A stretch of 64,000 nt of DNA from JANLSE01 sp038214135 (GCA_038214135.1 JBBQSD010000019.1:1-64000), one strand, 5' to 3'; counted from the stretch's first letter, positions 42,909-52,281 are shown. The notes: a model not told the origin generated them from the letters alone. Program-made: numbers and translations.

Positions 42909-43352
42909 ATGAACGACCAAATCCACCCAATACTATGGATCCACGCGGATTGCCTGAACCCGTATGGGCCAGCATTTGCTGCGTATCCTGGCGCTCCAGC
43001 GGTTTTTGTGTTTGATGATGCGCTGCTGGCGGATTGGCAGATCAGCCTCAAGCGATTGACATTCATTTATGAATGCCTGCTTGAGCTACCCGTCACGATC
43101 CGCCGCGGTGTGGTAGCTAGCGAAGTATTGGCCTTTGCCCATGAACATGCTGCCACCAAGATTATCACAACCCAGAGCCCAAGCCCACGTTTTCGCACTA
43201 TTCGCGCCGAGATGCAGCGCCAATTGCCAATCGAGACGCTGCTGGTTGTGCCATTTGTGAGTTACGCTGGCACGTTTGATCTGCAACGATTCTCGCGCTA
43301 CTGGCGCATCGCACAGCGCTATGCCTTTGGGCAGCAGCCAATGTTTGATTGA
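42909..43352 (+). CDS. Photolyase-like alpha/beta (N-terminal) domain protein
   Basis: 147 residues from ATG 42909. It reads as the antenna-binding Rossmann-like domain of photolyases: ILWIHADCLNPYGPAF, AVFVFDDALL, SLKRLTFIYECLLEL, then VVASEVLAFAHEHAATKIIT, a pattern of strand and helix order identical to that domain, and the final FSRYWRIAQRYAFG linker. With the FAD domain at 41041 it would rebuild a full photolyase from two chains. The assignment rests on pattern, not on a catalytic motif. Confidence 0.7.
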   Translation: MNDQIHPILWIHADCLNPYGPAFAAYPGAPAVFVFDDALLADWQISLKRLTFIYECLLELPVTIRRGVVASEVLAFAHEHAATKIITTQSPSPRFRTIRAEMQRQLPIETLLVVPFVSYAGTFDLQRFSRYWRIAQRYAFGQQPMFD

Positions 43353-43358
43353 TACTTG

Positions 43359-45293
43359 TTATAACTTTCGCCCCACCAATGCACCCTGGTAGGTAGCGTG
43401 TTCAACTGTCTGTGGTTGGTTGGCATCGCCGATGACATGTAATTCGGCGACATGCCCACGCAATTCGTTGGCCAATACTTGTATGCTTACCGAGCCAATC
43501 GTTGCGATAACAGCACCAACACCCTCAATGATCTGCTCCTCGGCGGTTGCGAGATCGCGTACCAACAGCCGCTGCTCGCCAACCCAGCCCACCGGTGCAA
43601 CCCCGGCTTCGAACGTGACCCCACGCGTGCGCAGTTGCTGGATGAATTCATCGCGCATATGTCCCTCCAGCAATGGCCCAACTTCGGGCAGGGCTGTGAA
43701 AAACAGCACCTCAATGCCTTTAGAAGAAAGGGCGTCTGCGGCAACAAATGGCCTACTGTGGCCTTCACGATCAAACACAACCACCTTTTTCGCCTGATCG
43801 GCTGCTCCAGCCAATGCTTCGTGTACCGTCAGCGAATCGGGGCCATCTGGCAATTCCAAGCGCAGTGGCCGCGAGCCTGTCGCTATCACAACCGCGTCTG
43901 GTGCTTCGGCCAGAATTGCCTCGGACGTTGCCTCAACGCTAAGCCGTACCTCAAACAAGCCCTTGCGGCTCTGGCGCTGATAGAATTCGGCGATCCGCGC
44001 CCATGGATGGCGCAATGGCGATGCTGCACCAACCCAGATCTGGCCACCAACGCGTTCGGCTTTTTCCAGCACGATGACGTGATGCCCACGCTGGGCGGCT
44101 GTCAGGGCTGCTTCCATGCCGGCTGGCCCAGCACCCACGATCACCACCTGTTTGACTGTGCTGGCAGGCGTGAGAACCGACCACTGCTTCTCGCGGCCTG
44201 TGAGCGGATTGTAGACACATGTCATCTTCCAGAGATTGCCATGGCAGCTCTGCAAACAACGCGTGCAATAGCGAATATCATCGCTGCGACCCTCAAACAC
44301 CTTGCGGGTAAAATGCGGGTCGGCAATGTGCGTCTTCGTCATGACGGCCACATCGATCACGCCTTCCGCCAGTGCCCGCTCGGCTAACTCGGCTGTGCTC
44401 AACCGCCCTGCATGCATGATCGTCAAACTTGTCGCTGCACGATGCATGCGGATCAGATCGATCCATTCGCCCTCTGGCCTCGGCATCGGCCCATGATGAA
44501 AATGAGCATCGCCACCACTTAAATTAACATAATCGATGATGTGTAGCTGTTCCAGGCGGCGCAGAACCTCGCAATATTCTTCGGCATCCATACCACCCTC
44601 AAGCATATCGGCGGCTTTGAGGCGCAGCCCGACGATAAAATCGTTGCCGGTGGCAGATCGCATGGCCTGGAGTGTTTCGATCAGGAAGCGCAGCCGATTC
44701 TCGAATGAGCCACCATATGCATCGGTGCGATCATTCCAGACCGGACTGAGCATCTGGGCGTGCAGAAAGAATTCGTGGGCGTGCAGTTCCACACCAGTGA
44801 GGCCGCCCTCGCGCACCCGCCGTGCCGCATCGCCATGCGCCTGAATGATGGCGCGTAATGCCTCGGTGGATGGATGCTGACGCACCGGGCCATGGGTTGT
44901 CGCAATGGTTGCGCGTGCCCGTGGTGGCGGAGTGACCCGTGGTGGGCCAGGGAGCGGGAAGAAGCCAGGATGGCAGAGCTGGGCAAACACCTGGATTCCG
45001 GTTGGATTCGTGGCATTTGCAACTGCCTGGTAGCGCGGAATAATCGCGTCGCTGCTCGCATCAAGCCAATCATAGCCTGGGACTGGCACATTCGAGCCAA
45101 TCACAAACAGGCCAACGCCGCCACGGCCACGTTCGGCAATATAGGCGGCGAGTTCATCGCTTGGCAGCCCGTTCGGGCCGATATACCAGCCAGCCATATG
45201 GCCACTGATTGCGACCCGATTGCGTAGCGTGACGCCCTTGATTGTCAGGGGTTGGAACAGATGAGGGAAGCTCGCGTGTGAGCCACTTGCCAT
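43359..45293 (-). CDS. NADH:flavin oxidoreductase, 2,4-dienoyl-CoA reductase (FadH)-like
   Basis: 644 residues from the ATG at 45293 preceded by AAGGAGG; a 22-codon longer frame exists. N-terminal old-yellow-enzyme barrel (LFQPLTIKGVTLRNRVAISGHMAGW, GVELHAHEFFLHAQMLSPVWNDRTD, FIVGLRL). A 4Fe-4S cluster motif CTRCLQSCHGNLWKMTC lies near 330-350. The C-terminal FAD/NAD domain has VVIVGAGPAGMEAAL. Members include FadH and trimethylamine or steroid-type reductases; the exact substrate is open. Cytoplasmic. Confidence 0.9.
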   Translation of the reverse strand: MASGSHASFPHLFQPLTIKGVTLRNRVAISGHMAGWYIGPNGLPSDELAAYIAERGRGGVGLFVIGSNVPVPGYDWLDASSDAIIPRYQAVANATNPTGIQVFAQLCHPGFFPLPGPPRVTPPPRARATIATTHGPVRQHPSTEALRAIIQAHGDAARRVREGGLTGVELHAHEFFLHAQMLSPVWNDRTDAYGGSFENRLRFLIETLQAMRSATGNDFIVGLRLKAADMLEGGMDAEEYCEVLRRLEQLHIIDYVNLSGGDAHFHHGPMPRPEGEWIDLIRMHRAATSLTIMHAGRLSTAELAERALAEGVIDVAVMTKTHIADPHFTRKVFEGRSDDIRYCTRCLQSCHGNLWKMTCVYNPLTGREKQWSVLTPASTVKQVVIVGAGPAGMEAALTAAQRGHHVIVLEKAERVGGQIWVGAASPLRHPWARIAEFYQRQSRKGLFEVRLSVEATSEAILAEAPDAVVIATGSRPLRLELPDGPDSLTVHEALAGAADQAKKVVVFDREGHSRPFVAADALSSKGIEVLFFTALPEVGPLLEGHMRDEFIQQLRTRGVTFEAGVAPVGWVGEQRLLVRDLATAEEQIIEGVGAVIATIGSVSIQVLANELRGHVAELHVIGDANQPQTVEHATYQGALVGRKL

Positions 45294-45449
45294 GAAAAGC
45301 CTCCTTGCATTGACAGGTTGTCCGATCTCAACAATAGCATGGTTTTGGCGATGATACACTAGCCCAACCGAGTATTCTGGAGTCAGGAGTCAGAATTATC
45401 CGCAGATTTCGCAGATTAACCGAGAACCGAGAAATACCAGGAGAAACCA
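45294..45449. repeat. Short intergenic region with heptad and CCGAGAA repeats
   Basis: 45371-45398 is GAGTATTCTGGAGTCAGGAG (heptad family); 45416-45434 is a double AACCGAGA unit. It lies between divergent genes. Confidence 0.5.
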
Positions 45450-46715
45450 TTGCCTAAGCGTTATCTTGTATTACTGCTTGCATTAGTTCTGGCTGCTTGT
45501 GGCCCAACGGTTCCGCGTGGTCAGCCGGAACCCGGTGATATACGCTGGTCGGTGCATGCCACACATCCCTCCGTGCCAGCCGCTGGAAATGGGGTCGTCT
45601 ATGTTGCTGTTGAGCCAGGGTTGTGCCCACAGGGAACAGGGAATTGCCCAGCCGAGATTATGGCGCTTGATGAAACAAATGGCCGTGTTCGCTGGGAATT
45701 GCCCGAACCAATGGCCTCGCGCCTGGCCAGGCTGCAACTCTATGATGGTATGTTATATGCTGGCCTGATCAGCGGCACGACCCAAACGCTCATTGCGATT
45801 GATTCGGTGAGTGGGCACGAATTATGGCGCTATGGTGGCCGCTCGCCCAACTTCGCTCCAATCATCACCAAAGCGTTTGTTGTTGCACCAGATATTGCAG
45901 CCGATGGAAATACGGCTCTGGCGTTGTTTGATCGCCAAACTGGTAGATCAATCAAGCCGCCAGTGGTTGGTGGGTTTGTTGCGGCAATGGCCAACGATAG
46001 CGATATGATCTACCTTATATTGCGCGATGGACGGCTTGTTGCCATGGATGGAATAGACGCCACGATTCGCTGGGATGTTCAGACCCGTTTCGGCGTTGGG
46101 TATCAATCGAACCAGAACACATCGCTCCATCTCAACCCGCAGCCCGGTGCCCTGATCGTTCAGGCGCGGCCAACTGATTTCACCACTAGCGAGTTAGAAG
46201 TCTATGATTCGCAGACTGGTGCATACCGTTGGGTGGCTCCGTTCCAGCTACCGGATAGTGAACTGCCGCCGACTCATGCAGGGCTTATCTACCTGCGTGA
46301 TATTTCTAGCACTCAACTACAGGCATTCGATCTGATCACAGGCGTGCGGCGCTGGCAGTATAGGGTTGGTCAATCGATGGCACCCAACCCGATGATCGAT
46401 GGTAATAATCTACTGGTGGCATCACCAAAGAACGGTGTTGCGGCACTCGATGCGGCGAGTGGCAACCTGATCTGGGGGCCGCTCAAGATTGGCGTACCGA
46501 GTGTTGCTGGTGGTGGAGCGATCTATGGCGTTTCAGAGATGTCCGGGATTGGCTTCATGCCGCTTTCCACTGGCGTGTATGCCTATGATAGTGATTCCGG
46601 CAAACTACGCTGGTCTGCCGAAGCATCTGGCACGATCTATCGCCAACAACCCGTCGTCACTGGCATGCATGTGTACCTGCGCACCGAAACAACCCTGTAT
46701 GCTTTGGGTCGGTAG
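45450..46715 (+). CDS. PQQ-binding-like beta-propeller lipoprotein
   Basis: 421 residues, TTG start after AGGAGAAACCA. The lipobox is LAAC (Cys17), so the protein is membrane-anchored outside the cell. Repeated blades of PQQ/BamB type follow, for example YVAVEPG..IMALDETNGRVRWELPEP, LIAIDSVSGHELWRYGG, LVAMDGIDATIRWDVQ, LQAFDLITGVRRWQYRVG and VYAYDSDSGKLRWSAEASG. There are no PQQ cofactor residues that I can assert; such propellers often are scaffolds or sensors. Confidence 0.85.
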   Translation: MPKRYLVLLLALVLAACGPTVPRGQPEPGDIRWSVHATHPSVPAAGNGVVYVAVEPGLCPQGTGNCPAEIMALDETNGRVRWELPEPMASRLARLQLYDGMLYAGLISGTTQTLIAIDSVSGHELWRYGGRSPNFAPIITKAFVVAPDIAADGNTALALFDRQTGRSIKPPVVGGFVAAMANDSDMIYLILRDGRLVAMDGIDATIRWDVQTRFGVGYQSNQNTSLHLNPQPGALIVQARPTDFTTSELEVYDSQTGAYRWVAPFQLPDSELPPTHAGLIYLRDISSTQLQAFDLITGVRRWQYRVGQSMAPNPMIDGNNLLVASPKNGVAALDAASGNLIWGPLKIGVPSVAGGGAIYGVSEMSGIGFMPLSTGVYAYDSDSGKLRWSAEASGTIYRQQPVVTGMHVYLRTETTLYALGR

Positions 46716-46781
46716 AGATACGCCGGTGGGGCGTCTGATGTGGGGATGGATTGAATCTTTCAGGTGTAGGGTCGTGCCGAT

Positions 46782-46895
46782 GCCCTCACCCCCACCCCGC
46801 TCCCACACGGGGCAAGGGGCACAAACGGTGTGCAATGGGTTTCAACGGGTCAACTGCTCCCCTTCTGCCTGGCAATGGGAGAAGGGGACGGGGGA
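46782..46895. repeat. CCCTCACCC-family three-branch palindrome
   Basis: CCCTCACCCCCACCCCGCTCC at the left and CTCCCCTTCTGCC...GGGAGAAGGGGACGGGGG at the right, the same overall design as at 16271 and 34585 but in part degenerate. It lies between two lipoprotein genes in the same direction. Confidence 0.65.
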
Positions 46896-46963
46896 TGAGA
46901 GTCGCTCGTGTGGCACACTTCTTGCTATAGATTATGGGCGAATACGATAGATTGGAGGCGTGA

Positions 46964-47641
46964 TTGATCAGGTTCTCTGTTGCGTTGCTCCTAACTATGA
47001 TCTTGGCTGCCTGTACTCAGCCGTTGCTTAGCCCAGAACCCCAACCATCTCCAAGCTCATTGCCACTGCCATCAGTTCTGCCAACGATATTACCATCTCC
47101 AATGGTGCTGCCCTCTGCAACCAGGCTGCCGACCGCAACCAGTGTACCTCGGCTTCCGACGATCATTCCGACCATAACGCTCGTGCCAACAAGCCTAGCA
47201 ACGCCAACGCCTACACTCGCGCCACCGACCGATGCTGCTGGACGTGAAGCACGTATGGTTGTGTTGATCAATGCCCTGCGTGCCGAAAACAGCCTGCCGA
47301 CCTATATACACGACTCTGGCTTGAGTGATGCCGCACGCGGGCATAGCTGCGATATGGCCACCAATGGATTTATTGATCATACTGGTTCCGATGGCCGGAG
47401 CGTGAAAGAACGCATGCCAATTGTGGAGCCACCCTGGGCCTGGCCAAGCGAAAATATTGCTGCTGGAAGCGATGACCCTGCGGCGATGATTGCCTTATGG
47501 ATGGATGAACCAGCTGATGGCTGGCACCGCCGTAATCTGCTCGATCCCGATCAGATCGCGATTGGTGTTGGCTACTGTTTCCGCGATGATGACCCAACTG
47601 GCAATCGCTCGTATTGGACGGTTGATCTGGCGCGTCATTGA
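46964..47641 (+). CDS. CAP-domain (SCP-like) lipoprotein
   Basis: 225 residues, TTG start with GGAGG about six bases upstream. The lipobox is LAAC (Cys17). A Pro/Ser/Thr-rich linker covers about residues 20-85. The CAP domain follows: MVVLINALRAENSLPTY, DAARGHSCDMATNGFIDHTG, ENIAAGSDDP and WTVDLARH. Of the classic CAP tetrad the two His and Glu are visible. Extracellular; bacterial members have no settled function. Confidence 0.85.
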   Translation: MIRFSVALLLTMILAACTQPLLSPEPQPSPSSLPLPSVLPTILPSPMVLPSATRLPTATSVPRLPTIIPTITLVPTSLATPTPTLAPPTDAAGREARMVVLINALRAENSLPTYIHDSGLSDAARGHSCDMATNGFIDHTGSDGRSVKERMPIVEPPWAWPSENIAAGSDDPAAMIALWMDEPADGWHRRNLLDPDQIAIGVGYCFRDDDPTGNRSYWTVDLARH

Positions 47642-47725
47642 CGATCATGGCGATAGCCCGAAACCTTCCGATCATGTGAACAGTCGCACAGAACGTGGTA
47701 GAATTGAGTGGCTTTGAGGAGAACT

Positions 47726-49147
47726 ATGAACGACACACGAACAATCATTCAGAGCTATGCTGAACTTGGTGATCCGCATATCTGTAGCGATTTCCGTGAT
47801 CGCCGGTCTATTTTTGCGGCAATCTATGAAGCACTCGTCCGCCGTGATCCGCGGACTGGGGAATATATCGGTTCGTTGGCCGAATCCTGGGCCTGCGCCG
47901 AGGATGCCTGTACCTGGACGTTTCAGTTGCGTCAGCGAGTGCGCTTTCATAATGATGATCGGCTGACTGCCGCAGATGCAGTTGCCTCGCTGCAACGGGT
48001 CTGCGATCCAGCTCTGGGTGGCGAGCTTGGCACGCAGGGAGTGTACCTCAGTTATTTGGATGGTGCCCGCTTCGAGGCGGTTGGTCTCAACACATTGCGG
48101 ATTGTCACTGCACAGCCGCTCGCCGATCTACTCGATCTGCTTGTCGATATGCCGATTGTGCCACGGCGTGTTCTGGCTGGGTTGCCAGGGATCGCGGTTG
48201 GCAGTGGTCCATACCGGCTGGGCCAGCTTGGCGTTGGGCGCTTGGTGCTGGAAGCATTCGATAGCTATTGGGGTGCTGCTCCAACTGTGAAACGCCTGAC
48301 GTGGTTGGCGGAAGCCGATGTAGCTCGGCGTGCCGAACGAGTTCTTGGCGGTATTGCTGATATTGCTGCTAACTTGAATTCGCTGCAAGTGACGCGGCTC
48401 ACGGCAGCTGGATTACAATGCCCGCAAAAACTAAGTGGCCTATGTGTGATTGTGATGCTGAACTGTGCCGCTGGCCCCTGCAGCGACCGGCGGGTTCGCC
48501 AGGCACTGAACTATGCAACCAATGTGCCAGCGCTCATCCAAGATGTGTTGCAGGGCGCAGCCGAGCCATTGAATGGGCCATTAACGCGGCTGCATTATGC
48601 ATACGATCCAGCAACGCCGCCCTATTCGCATGATCCCGCGTTGGCACGCCAACTACTGGCCGAGGCTGGGTATCCGCATGGGTTGAAGCTGACGCTGAAT
48701 ATCCCAACAACCCACCCCGATGAGTCGATTGAACTGGCACAGCAGTTGGCCGAACAGTGGGCCGAGGCTGGCATCGATCTGTTGGTTGCCACACACCCTG
48801 ATCGGCCAGCATATGCCGATATGGTGCGGGCCAAACAGATTGGCGATGCATGTTTATTTGATTCAAGCCCGCTGAGTAGTGTGCGGGTGTTACATGAGAA
48901 GATTCATAGCGGACGGGGCGGGCCATGGTGGCAGGGCTATCAGAATTCCGATGTCGATGCGCTGATTGACCAGGCTGGCGCAACCATTGATCATGAGCAT
49001 CGGCAGATGATCTATCGGCAGGCCTATCGCCGCATCCGCGATGATGCACCATGGGTGTTTCTGTATAGCCCACTGCTCTCGTATGGCCTTGGCCAGAATG
49101 CAGCCAATTGGAAACCAGGCCGGGATGGCCTCATCCGTTTTTCGTAG
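47726..49147 (+). CDS. Family 5 solute-binding protein without signal peptide
   Basis: 473 residues from ATG 47726 after GAGGAGAACT. The SBP_bac_5 body is clear: GSLAESW, FQLRQRVRFHNDDRLTAADAVASL, FDSYWGAAPTVKRLTWL, RRVRQALNYATN and LLAEAGYPHGLKLTLN. The mature domain starts at the first residue (TIIQSYAELGDPHICSD), so neither a signal peptide nor a lipobox is present, and no permease or ATPase genes are near. It may be a cytoplasmic ligand-binding protein, or the real start may have been lost. A dehydrogenase gene follows after 32 bases. Confidence 0.85.
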   Translation: MNDTRTIIQSYAELGDPHICSDFRDRRSIFAAIYEALVRRDPRTGEYIGSLAESWACAEDACTWTFQLRQRVRFHNDDRLTAADAVASLQRVCDPALGGELGTQGVYLSYLDGARFEAVGLNTLRIVTAQPLADLLDLLVDMPIVPRRVLAGLPGIAVGSGPYRLGQLGVGRLVLEAFDSYWGAAPTVKRLTWLAEADVARRAERVLGGIADIAANLNSLQVTRLTAAGLQCPQKLSGLCVIVMLNCAAGPCSDRRVRQALNYATNVPALIQDVLQGAAEPLNGPLTRLHYAYDPATPPYSHDPALARQLLAEAGYPHGLKLTLNIPTTHPDESIELAQQLAEQWAEAGIDLLVATHPDRPAYADMVRAKQIGDACLFDSSPLSSVRVLHEKIHSGRGGPWWQGYQNSDVDALIDQAGATIDHEHRQMIYRQAYRRIRDDAPWVFLYSPLLSYGLGQNAANWKPGRDGLIRFS

Positions 49148-49179
49148 GAATCGCTGAGGATAAGAAAGGGCCGCACGCA

Positions 49180-50187
49180 ATGATACGTGTTGCAATGCTA
49201 AGCTACTGGCACGTCCACGCATGGGATTATACTCGCCAGGCGAAAGAACATGCCGATACCGAAATCGTTGCGGTATGGGACGAACTACCGGATCGGGGCC
49301 GCGCAGCGGCAGAGAAGCTTGGTGTGCCATTCTATGATGACCTGCACACACTATTGGCGCGTAGTGATGTTGATGCTGTGATCTGTGATGCGCCAACCAA
49401 TATACATCGTGAGGTGCTGGTTGCAGCGGCGCAGGCTGGCAAGCATATCTTCACCGAGAAGGTTGTTGCCGCAACTCTGGCCGATGTCAATGCTGTGCTG
49501 GCTGCTGTTGAGCAGGCCGGAGTGAAGCTGACGGTATCGCTGCCGCGTTTGTATGCTGGCTACACTGCGGCAATTTCGGGCCTGTTAGCTGATGGAGGGC
49601 TTGGCGATGTCACGCTGGTTCGGGCGCGGCTCTCGCATAATGGCGGCTTGCCGAATGCCAATAGCGCCAATGGCTGGTTGCCAGCTCATTTCTATAGCAA
49701 GGAACAGTGCCAGGGTGGTGCCTTGATCGATCTGGGCTGCCATCCGATGTATCTGACACACCTGTTTTTGGGTGCGTTGCCAGAGAGTGTCAGTGCTACA
49801 TTTGGCTATGTGATTGGCCGTGAGGTTGAGGATAATGCCATTGCTATCCTGAAGGCTCCTGGCGGTGCCATTGGTGTGGTTGAGGCTGGCTTTGTCAACC
49901 CACACTCGCCATTCACGATTGAGATCCACGGAACAAAGGGTAGCCTGATGTTTGGCACACCCGATGCCAAACTCCTGGTGAGCAAGGCCGATGAAAAGGA
50001 ATGGAGCGAAGTGGCGCTGCCAGCCGATCAGCCAGATGCCTTCCACCAGTGGATTGGCCATATCCAGAATGGCACTGTCGCAACCGCCAATATTCAGGCA
50101 GCCCTTGATCTGACTAAACTGATGGATGCGGCAAACCTCTCGGCAGCCAGCGGGAGCGCGGTTAAACTTGCAGATTTGAAGAAGTAG
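49180..50187 (+). CDS. Gfo/Idh/MocA-family oxidoreductase
   Basis: 335 residues from ATG 49180; the frame extends into the preceding gene without a binding site. N-terminal MIRVAMLSYWHVHAWDYTRQA has a Trp-His-Val-His in place of the glycine-rich loop, a variant found in distant family members. The cofactor motif reads TEKVV in place of EKP. GGALIDLGCHPMYLTHLFLG fits the substrate domain. The altered loop suggests weakened NAD(P) binding or a different cofactor mode. It is probably co-transcribed with the solute-binding protein. Confidence 0.85.
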   Translation: MIRVAMLSYWHVHAWDYTRQAKEHADTEIVAVWDELPDRGRAAAEKLGVPFYDDLHTLLARSDVDAVICDAPTNIHREVLVAAAQAGKHIFTEKVVAATLADVNAVLAAVEQAGVKLTVSLPRLYAGYTAAISGLLADGGLGDVTLVRARLSHNGGLPNANSANGWLPAHFYSKEQCQGGALIDLGCHPMYLTHLFLGALPESVSATFGYVIGREVEDNAIAILKAPGGAIGVVEAGFVNPHSPFTIEIHGTKGSLMFGTPDAKLLVSKADEKEWSEVALPADQPDAFHQWIGHIQNGTVATANIQAALDLTKLMDAANLSAASGSAVKLADLKK

Positions 50188-50365
50188 GAGTCAGAAGTCA
50201 GAAGTCAGAAGTCAGAAGAATGTGCGCAGAACCAAGAATCTTGGTAGGAGCGGACCTTGTGCTTGTCCGAACAAGCGAACAAGCGCTTGTGATGGCACTA
50301 GCCTGGCATAAGAATGCTGATGGCTGATGGCTGATGGCTATTATAATCAGGAGCACGCTACTCTC
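50186..50365. repeat. Intergenic repeats: heptad run, GAACAAGC hairpin, GCTGATG run
   Basis: 50186-50220 has four AGAAGTC units; 50260-50292 contains TTGTCCGAACAAGCGAACAA; 50318-50338 has three GCTGATG units. No gene start lies in it. Confidence 0.6.
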
Positions 50366-51406
50366 ATGGATAAACTACGTGTTGGCATTATTGGAACCGG
50401 TGGAATCGCTCGTGGGCGGCACCTGCCCTGTTTTGGGCGGCACCCAAATGTGACGCTTGCGGCGGTATCGGATGTTGTTCGTGAATCAGTCGATGCTGTT
50501 GCGAAAGAGTTCAATATCCCTGGTGTGTATACCGATTACAATGAGATGTTCGAGAAGGAACAGCTCGATGCTGTGGTTGTGTGTACTCCAAACAAATATC
50601 ATGCACCGGCTGCAATTTCTGCCCTTGAGCATGGCATTCATGTTCTGTGCGAAAAACCAATGGCGCTCGATCCAGCCGAGGGCCGCGCAATGCTGGCAAC
50701 TGCCCAGAAGACCGGCAAGACGCTCAGCATTGGTTTTCACTATCGCCACATGGCGACGGTACGGGCAGCCAAGCGTGTCGTGGATGCTGGTGATCTCGGC
50801 AACACCTATATGGTTCGTGTCCAGGCACTACGGCGGCGCGGCATTCCATCGTGGGGAACGTTCGTGCATAAGCACATCCAGGGCGGCGGTGCCATGATCG
50901 ATTTTGGCGTGCATCTGCTCGATACCGCGCTATGGCTGATTGGCAACCCAAAGCCAATTGAGGTGTGTGCCAGCCTATCGCAGAACCTTGGCACGCAGCC
51001 GAATGTCAACCCATGGGGCCAGTGGAACTATAAGGAGTTCACCGTCGAGGATCAGGTAGCAGCCTTTGTTCGTTTTGATAATGGAACTTCGATGCTGCTG
51101 GAATGTTCGTGGGCACTCAACATCCCCGAATCGGTTGAGCAGGTTTCGATCTCTGGCACCAAGGCTGGTATGGAAGTGTTCCCGCTGCGGGTCAATAAAG
51201 CCGATCACGAGATGCTGGTCAGCTGGAAGCCGGATTGGATGGAGGGCGAGCGCGCCGATGCTGGCGATATGCAGACTAACGATTTCGTAACGGCCATTCT
51301 TGAGCGCCGCAGCCCTATCGTGCGGCCTGAACAGGCGTTGCAGGTGACGGAAATCGTTGATGCGATCTATCGCAGTGCCGAGGCGGGCAAGGCGATTCAG
51401 TTATAG
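50366..51406 (+). CDS. Gfo/Idh/MocA-family oxidoreductase
   Basis: 346 residues from ATG 50366; the frame extends through GCTGATG repeats that are not coding. A standard example of the family: VGIIGTGGIARGRHLP, VVVCTPNKYHAPAA, CEKPMALDPAEG (EKP intact) and GGAMIDFGVHLLDTALWLIG. Substrate not deducible. A hairpin shortly after the stop separates it from the convergent phosphoesterase. Confidence 0.9.
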   Translation: MDKLRVGIIGTGGIARGRHLPCFGRHPNVTLAAVSDVVRESVDAVAKEFNIPGVYTDYNEMFEKEQLDAVVVCTPNKYHAPAAISALEHGIHVLCEKPMALDPAEGRAMLATAQKTGKTLSIGFHYRHMATVRAAKRVVDAGDLGNTYMVRVQALRRRGIPSWGTFVHKHIQGGGAMIDFGVHLLDTALWLIGNPKPIEVCASLSQNLGTQPNVNPWGQWNYKEFTVEDQVAAFVRFDNGTSMLLECSWALNIPESVEQVSISGTKAGMEVFPLRVNKADHEMLVSWKPDWMEGERADAGDMQTNDFVTAILERRSPIVRPEQALQVTEIVDAIYRSAEAGKAIQL

Positions 51407-51412
51407 TTTTTT

Positions 51413-51446
51413 GGTAGTGGCGCGTATAGCTCTACGCGCCACTACC
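51413..51446. terminator. Perfect 14-bp stem hairpin between convergent genes
   Basis: GGTAGTGGCGCGTA (51413-51426) and TACGCGCCACTACC (51433-51446) enclose six bases. It overlaps the last codons of the minus-strand phosphoesterase. No T-run follows on either strand, so its role as a terminator is inferred from position. Confidence 0.6.
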
Positions 51447-52281
51447 CAGCCCGCTGTTCTGCCAGAAACCGCTCCACACTTTCCTCGGCTGTCATCCGCC
51501 CCTCACGAACCTGTGTATCATAGGTCGCGACCCATCTAGCCATGTATGGTCGGGCATCCTCAAGCTCAGCCAGGATGATCTGACCTGTTGCCGGGCAATC
51601 ATCGAGTAATCCACTCGTATACATATCACGAATAGCTCGCTGGCGATCATAGTCAACGCGGGTGAGTTCTGCCTGCCAGCGGCCAGTATGCCATTCAATA
51701 CGAGCATAACAGGCCTGCGGGTCGCGGTCGAATGGCAATCCAACCGATCCAACATTCACAACCAGGGTCTGATCGAGATGCCGGATCAATGGGCGATGGG
51801 TATGCCCACAGCAGAATACGGCTGCTTGCAGATCGACCATCTGGCGCAATTCATCATTGGTTGTTGTTGTGAGCAGGTTATCGCGATCATGGCGCATGGT
51901 CGCGTGAACAATCCGCACCCAACTGCTATCAGGGCTAGTGAGGCGGGCACGCTCTGGGAGGCCAGCAAGTTCGGCAATTGTCCCTACATGGTTGAATGTC
52001 CAGCGCACACTCTCACGCACATCGCCATCAAGCCCATCACGGCTTGTTGGATCATGGGCAACGTGTATAACATAGCGCTCGTGGTTGCCGCGAATCAGGC
52101 ACCATTCATCGCGCCGTTCGCGGGCCAATACGAAATCGAGGCATTCACGCGGGCGCGGGCCACGATTAACAATATCGCCAGCAACGGCGACTGCATCGGC
52201 TCCCCAGCTATCGATATCGGCGCTCACCGCTTCGAGCGCGGCAATGTTCGCGTGAATATCGGCGATCACGGCAATCTTCAC
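51442..52281 (-). CDS. Calcineurin-like metallophosphoesterase
   Basis: 279 residues. All family blocks are present: DIHAN (residues 8-12), GDIVNRGPRP, RGNHERY and GHTHRPLI, the ligands of a two-metal site. Family members hydrolyse phosphodiesters or dinucleotide polyphosphates. Its start codon overlaps the stop of the upstream DUF2330 gene by three bases (ATG/TGA), so the pair is co-translated. Confidence 0.9.
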   Translation of the reverse strand: MKIAVIADIHANIAALEAVSADIDSWGADAVAVAGDIVNRGPRPRECLDFVLARERRDEWCLIRGNHERYVIHVAHDPTSRDGLDGDVRESVRWTFNHVGTIAELAGLPERARLTSPDSSWVRIVHATMRHDRDNLLTTTTNDELRQMVDLQAAVFCCGHTHRPLIRHLDQTLVVNVGSVGLPFDRDPQACYARIEWHTGRWQAELTRVDYDRQRAIRDMYTSGLLDDCPATGQIILAELEDARPYMARWVATYDTQVREGRMTAEESVERFLAEQRAG

